From: Anabas testudineus
Lineage: Eukaryota; Chordata; Actinopteri; Anabantiformes; Anabantidae
Assembly: GCF_900324465.2 (NCBI RefSeq)
Contig: NC_046616.1
Location: forward strand, 20,393,095-20,457,094
Length of the DNA: 64,000 bases
Direction of reading: 5' to 3'
Shown: piece by piece, positions 60,786-64,000 of the stretch
Numbering within the stretch: position 1 is the stretch's first letter
How the letters are laid out: each line of letters starts with the position of its first letter
Position numbers and translations under genes: made by a program
The notes under the pieces: model-generated
The model's input: only the letters and a program-made list of their open reading frames with translations
What the model was told of the DNA's origin: nothing
Database searches by the model: none

Positions 60786-62832
60786 TATCAGACGAACAAA
60801 AACTATCCCAACTCAATCCAACACAGCACATTGACCTTTTCAACTGACAAGCAAGATCTGGATCTTCCTAAGCATCGCTGGAGGCTGCAGTTTCCTCAAC
60901 TACATCCGTCTTACTGTATATTAGTCTTCCTGGGGTCCTTGGTCCCGGATTTAGGGAGTCAGTTTTTATACCATCAAGTGTCTGTTCAGGACCAGCCTCA
61001 AAACCACATAATAAACCTTTACAAGGAATGTGTAACCAGTGCATATTTCAGACACTAGCAGCATGATCACGCCTTCTCACACCATCATTTAGAGCCATTC
61101 ATCTGTCTAGTGTGCATAACTTCCGAGTAATGTTTACGTCAAAGGAAGCAAATAAATTAAAGATCAACTCCTTTAAAATGAAGATTAACTGCCCACCATC
61201 TATTAAAGGTGACGACCAAATTAATACAACACTTTATTGATGTTTAATTTAGCTGCAATACTTGTGACTGAAATACTTTTCATGTGTGTGACGGATGTGC
61301 CAGCAATGATTTATGTTTGTGAAACATGTTCCAAAGACATCGGACCATTTATTTAAGTTATGGTTGCAGCTTTGTGAGGAAAACAACTAACCACACTTCC
61401 TGCATGAGACAACAGTTAATTATATTGCTCACAACATAAGGGCCTATTCAAGGAGAAACAATGACACCCCCATGTAACCACTGCTACAAATCGTCTTGTA
61501 AATGGAGACAGAGTACGCCTCCTTTGCTGCTGCAGCATTGCGGAATACGGCTCATAAAAAATGAGTGGACGGGGGGACGAGACACATGTATTAAACAGCT
61601 ACAGTTACTAAATTTAAACCAAGTAGACTGGACACTCCCTAATTTATTGCCAGCAGAGGGCATCTTTTAGCGGTTAATCAACTAGGGGCTTTCCTGCCTT
61701 GGGTCAGGCACTTCAGGTGTAGCACAAATCCTTCCTCAGTCGATTGACTGAGCTTGAGCTATGCCCCAAAATCCATAATAATAATAAACACTATAGTCAC
61801 AGCTTGTTTGACGTCCATCTGCACATGCAATGTAAAATATCTTTGGATTTTAAATTAATATACACAGAACATATACAAGAGAACACTATCATGAGAAGTG
61901 GATACTGTTCACAGTATATACAGTGTTAAACAGGACACAGCGTCCGACAGTGCTATTCAAAAATATTAATGTCTTCTGTGGCTCTGGAGTTTTCCAAAGT
62001 CAGTAAAAATAACTCTGATGATGTCACTAGGTTATCCCAGGACAAGGAAATTTTTAATAAACAGAGTCTGTTCCAGTACCCACTTGCATTCTTCAGCACT
62101 TAACAGTCTGTGCATGTTTGCAGTACATAGCGACAGGTAAAGGATAGCTCACTTAGAGGACTTGAACATTTGTCTGTCAGAGAGTATTTGAAAAAATTAC
62201 TGTATGGGGGCTGTAGTTTGATGCATTGCTTTGGGGACTGAGAGATTCGGAGCTTTTGTCATGCTTTTGTTGAAAATCTGTATAAAAATCCATCCAGTAC
62301 AAATTAGGTGGACTGCCCCCTAAAGCACTGCCTGACAGCTCAAAGGAAGGCAAGGTATTCTCTTCAATCCAAATACGAGAATATTAATGGGAATAGATTG
62401 GGGATTATTTTCAGCTGCAGATTAATACACATCAGATGTTCTAGTGAATATTTAGAAAAGCTGGAGGAGATCTCCTCATAGTCCTTACAATAAATAATCA
62501 TAATCATTGCAATAAAGGAACATGTCACCCAGTGCAACAGTGTGGCTTATTGAGGGGTTTTTAATTACTTCTGAACAACAATGGAGTACTATGGCACAAT
62601 GGAGTTTTGAATATACAGACAATATTTGTTGGTAGGATCAATTCACCGTTGGCTTTGGTCTTTTTATAGGACTTGCTATCAAAAATATACCATAGTCTAT
62701 AGTTTCAATGCCACAACCCAAAACAACCAATTACACCAAAATAAAGGTTTGCTTCCTCCTTCCCTTCAAAATAATTCTCCAATAACTCATGTTCACAGCG
62801 TAGTTGCTCGGTCTACTCCTATAAAAATATTA

Positions 62833-62840
62833 TGACGTCA
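62833..62840. promoter_or_regulatory. CRE palindrome
   Basis: An exact TGACGTCA 48 bp from the left target-site duplication of the MITE, about 2 kb upstream of the mmp19 start codon. Binding is not shown by sequence alone. Confidence 0.25.
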
Positions 62841-62888
62841 ACAGTTTGTGTAGCATGTTGCTTTATTAGATGTAATGACTGTATAGAC

Positions 62889-63069
62889 CAGGGGTGGCCA
62901 ACCCTGGTCCTCAAGAGCCTCAGTCCTGCTTGTTTTCCAACTATTTCTGCCCTACCCTCTGCTGATTACATGGCTCAGGTGTGTTCAGCCAATCAGAAGC
63001 AGGAAATGCAGAGATAGTTGGAAAACAAGCAGGACTGAGGCTCTTGGGGACCAGGGTTGGCCACCCCTG
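62889..63069. mobile_element. hAT-type palindromic MITE with intact target duplication
   Basis: A 181-bp element with arms of about 62 bp, starting CAGGGGTGGCCAACCCTGG and ending in its reverse complement. The arms differ at only two positions. Both sides carry the same 8-bp duplication GTATAGAC (62881-62888 and 63070-63077), the size left by hAT transposases. It has no coding capacity, so it would depend on a transposase encoded elsewhere. Confidence 0.92.
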
Positions 63070-63160
63070 GTATAGACTCAAATGAGTGTGACTAGTAGGC
63101 CATCCAAAAATGGCCTCTTAACTCTTAAGCAGGTCAAAAAATCGTTTTAACAGAAAACAT

Positions 63161-63166
63161 TTTATT
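63161..63166 (-). terminator. pym1: Candidate poly(A) signal of pym1
   Basis: AATAAA on the - strand about 410 bp after the pym1 stop codon, beyond the MITE-free part of the 3' UTR. Confidence 0.4.
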
Positions 63167-63573
63167 TTCCATTTCAGGTGTGTGACACCTGATGCTTAAG
63201 GAGGTACAAAATGGAAAGAACAGACGTGCACAAAACAATTCACAATGATGTCTTTAAAAGATATTCATAACTGAATGGCCAATACAAGTGCATTAGCAGT
63301 AGTCAGAATGTTATTTAGATACTTGGGTCTAGAAACCTTGCCAGTTTTGAAGTTGTAGTTACTGCTACGTAGCCACCCTGATTCTCTCTGCTCGAAAGGT
63401 GCTGGGACTGTGTTCACTTCCAAAGTTCATAATGAATATCAAAATGAATATCAAATATTTTGAATACGTTTGATGGAAACTATGATCACAAAGCTGCAAA
63501 GGTCCCTTCCCTGTGTTTCATTATGGAGTTTGTATGTTCAGTCTGTCTGACTCTTCTGCCGTCCTTTACTGCT

Positions 63574-64000
63574 TCAAGACCCATGCTCGAGCTGCTGTAA
63601 CTCATCCTGTAAGGCCGTTGCCCGGCCCAGCTTTTCCAGCTGATCCTTAGTCGGCTGTTTTATTTCCCCTGAGTCCACTTTCTGCTGCAATTCCTCAACT
63701 TGCCGCAGCTTCTTTTTCAGGTTCTTGATCTTCTTGGCTTTTTCAGCTGCTACTGCTGAGGAATCACTGGGAGACGAGACAGAAACCAGCTCTGCCGTCT
63801 TGTTTGACGACTCACTAGGCTCTGAAATTGACACATTCTCAACAGCATCACTCACGGACTCCACATCCGCGTCTCCATCCTGGCCCTGGTGCTGCTGCTG
63901 TTTTCGTTTTTCTTTGCGCTTCATGTTGCGTTTGGCTGATTTTGACAGTGCGGCCATTTCAACATCTGCACCGGGAATCTTTTGCTGCTGCTGCTGCTTT
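63574..64000 (-). CDS. pym1: PYM homolog 1, exon junction complex factor (3' part)
   Basis: PYM1 binds the Mago-Y14 pair and the small ribosomal subunit and strips exon junction complexes from translated mRNA. This exon runs off the right edge on the - strand and ends at TGA (63576-63574). Visible: [18 protein letters not shown] (human PYM1 has SKTAKRNLKRKEKRRQQQ), an acidic and serine-rich linker, and the conserved C-terminal coiled-coil [20 protein letters not shown] followed by [12 protein letters not shown]. The frame stays open upstream of the Met at 63957 through KIPGADVE and a five-Gln run to the edge, so that Met is internal. The N-terminal Mago-binding domain lies outside the window. 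Confidence 0.94.
   Translation of the reverse strand, partial: KQQQQQKIPGADVEMAALSKSAKRNMKRKEKRKQQQHQGQDGDADVESVSDAVENVSISEPSESSNKTAELVSVSSPSDSSAVAAEKAKKIKNLKKKLRQVEELQQKVDSGEIKQPTKDQLEKLGRATALQDELQQLEHGS

Larger units (their letters stand above)
60786..63573. other. Intergenic DNA between pym1 and mmp19
   Basis: It holds the mmp19 promoter region and the pym1 3' UTR, where a - strand AATAAA lies at 63166-63161. A CRE palindrome is at 62833 and a hAT-type MITE at 62889. No coding exon was recognised. Confidence 0.55.

Noticed and set aside
1-64000. CRISPR arrays, bacterial-type operons, tRNA or rRNA genes, retroviral or LTR elements
   Set aside because: No spaced direct-repeat array, tRNA-like B-box with cloverleaf, rRNA segment, LTR pair or gag/pol-like frame was seen. 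The gene structure is vertebrate throughout.

Overview
The window is nuclear DNA from a ray-finned (teleost) fish. The genes are split by short GT-AG introns, intergenic DNA is AT-rich, dinucleotide microsatellites are frequent, and there are Tc1/mariner and hAT-type elements of kinds common in teleosts. Every recognised gene is an ordinary vertebrate gene. I found no operon, CRISPR array, integrated virus or obviously new multi-gene system. No rRNA or tRNA gene was recognised.

Layout from left to right. (1) 191-400: last exon of srxn1 (sulfiredoxin), + strand. (2) 8791-9908: tcf15 (paraxis), two exons, with a TATA box upstream and a long AC microsatellite in the 3' UTR. (3) 18121-22269: a five-exon CD83-like immunoglobulin V-set membrane protein, with a 2.6-kb last intron full of palindromic AT DNA. 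(4) 26910-32968: slc13a3 (Na+/dicarboxylate cotransporter), 13 exons that join to 606 codons. (5) 33137-33966: an internally deleted Tc1-like transposon. (6) 35909-37923: ocstamp, three coding exons. (7) 41134-42570: a thyrotropin-releasing-hormone receptor, two coding exons. (8) 42571-50980: gene desert. (9) 52231-56222: tmem198b, four coding exons, with a non-autonomous Tc1 element in its first coding intron. (10) 57859-60785, - strand: mmp19, nine exons. (11) 62889-63069: a young hAT-type MITE. (12) 63574-64000, - strand: 3' part of pym1, running off the right edge.

The genes do not form one pathway. They are pieces of conserved vertebrate neighbourhoods: SRXN1 and TCF15 lie together on human 20p13, SLC13A3 and OCSTAMP are neighbours on human 20q13.12, and TMEM198B, MMP19 and PYM1 lie together on human 12q13.2. 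The CD83-like gene and the TRH receptor sit at the seams between these blocks. All exon joins given here were checked by hand for GT/AG ends and reading phase. Family calls come from recognised protein motifs, not database searches.
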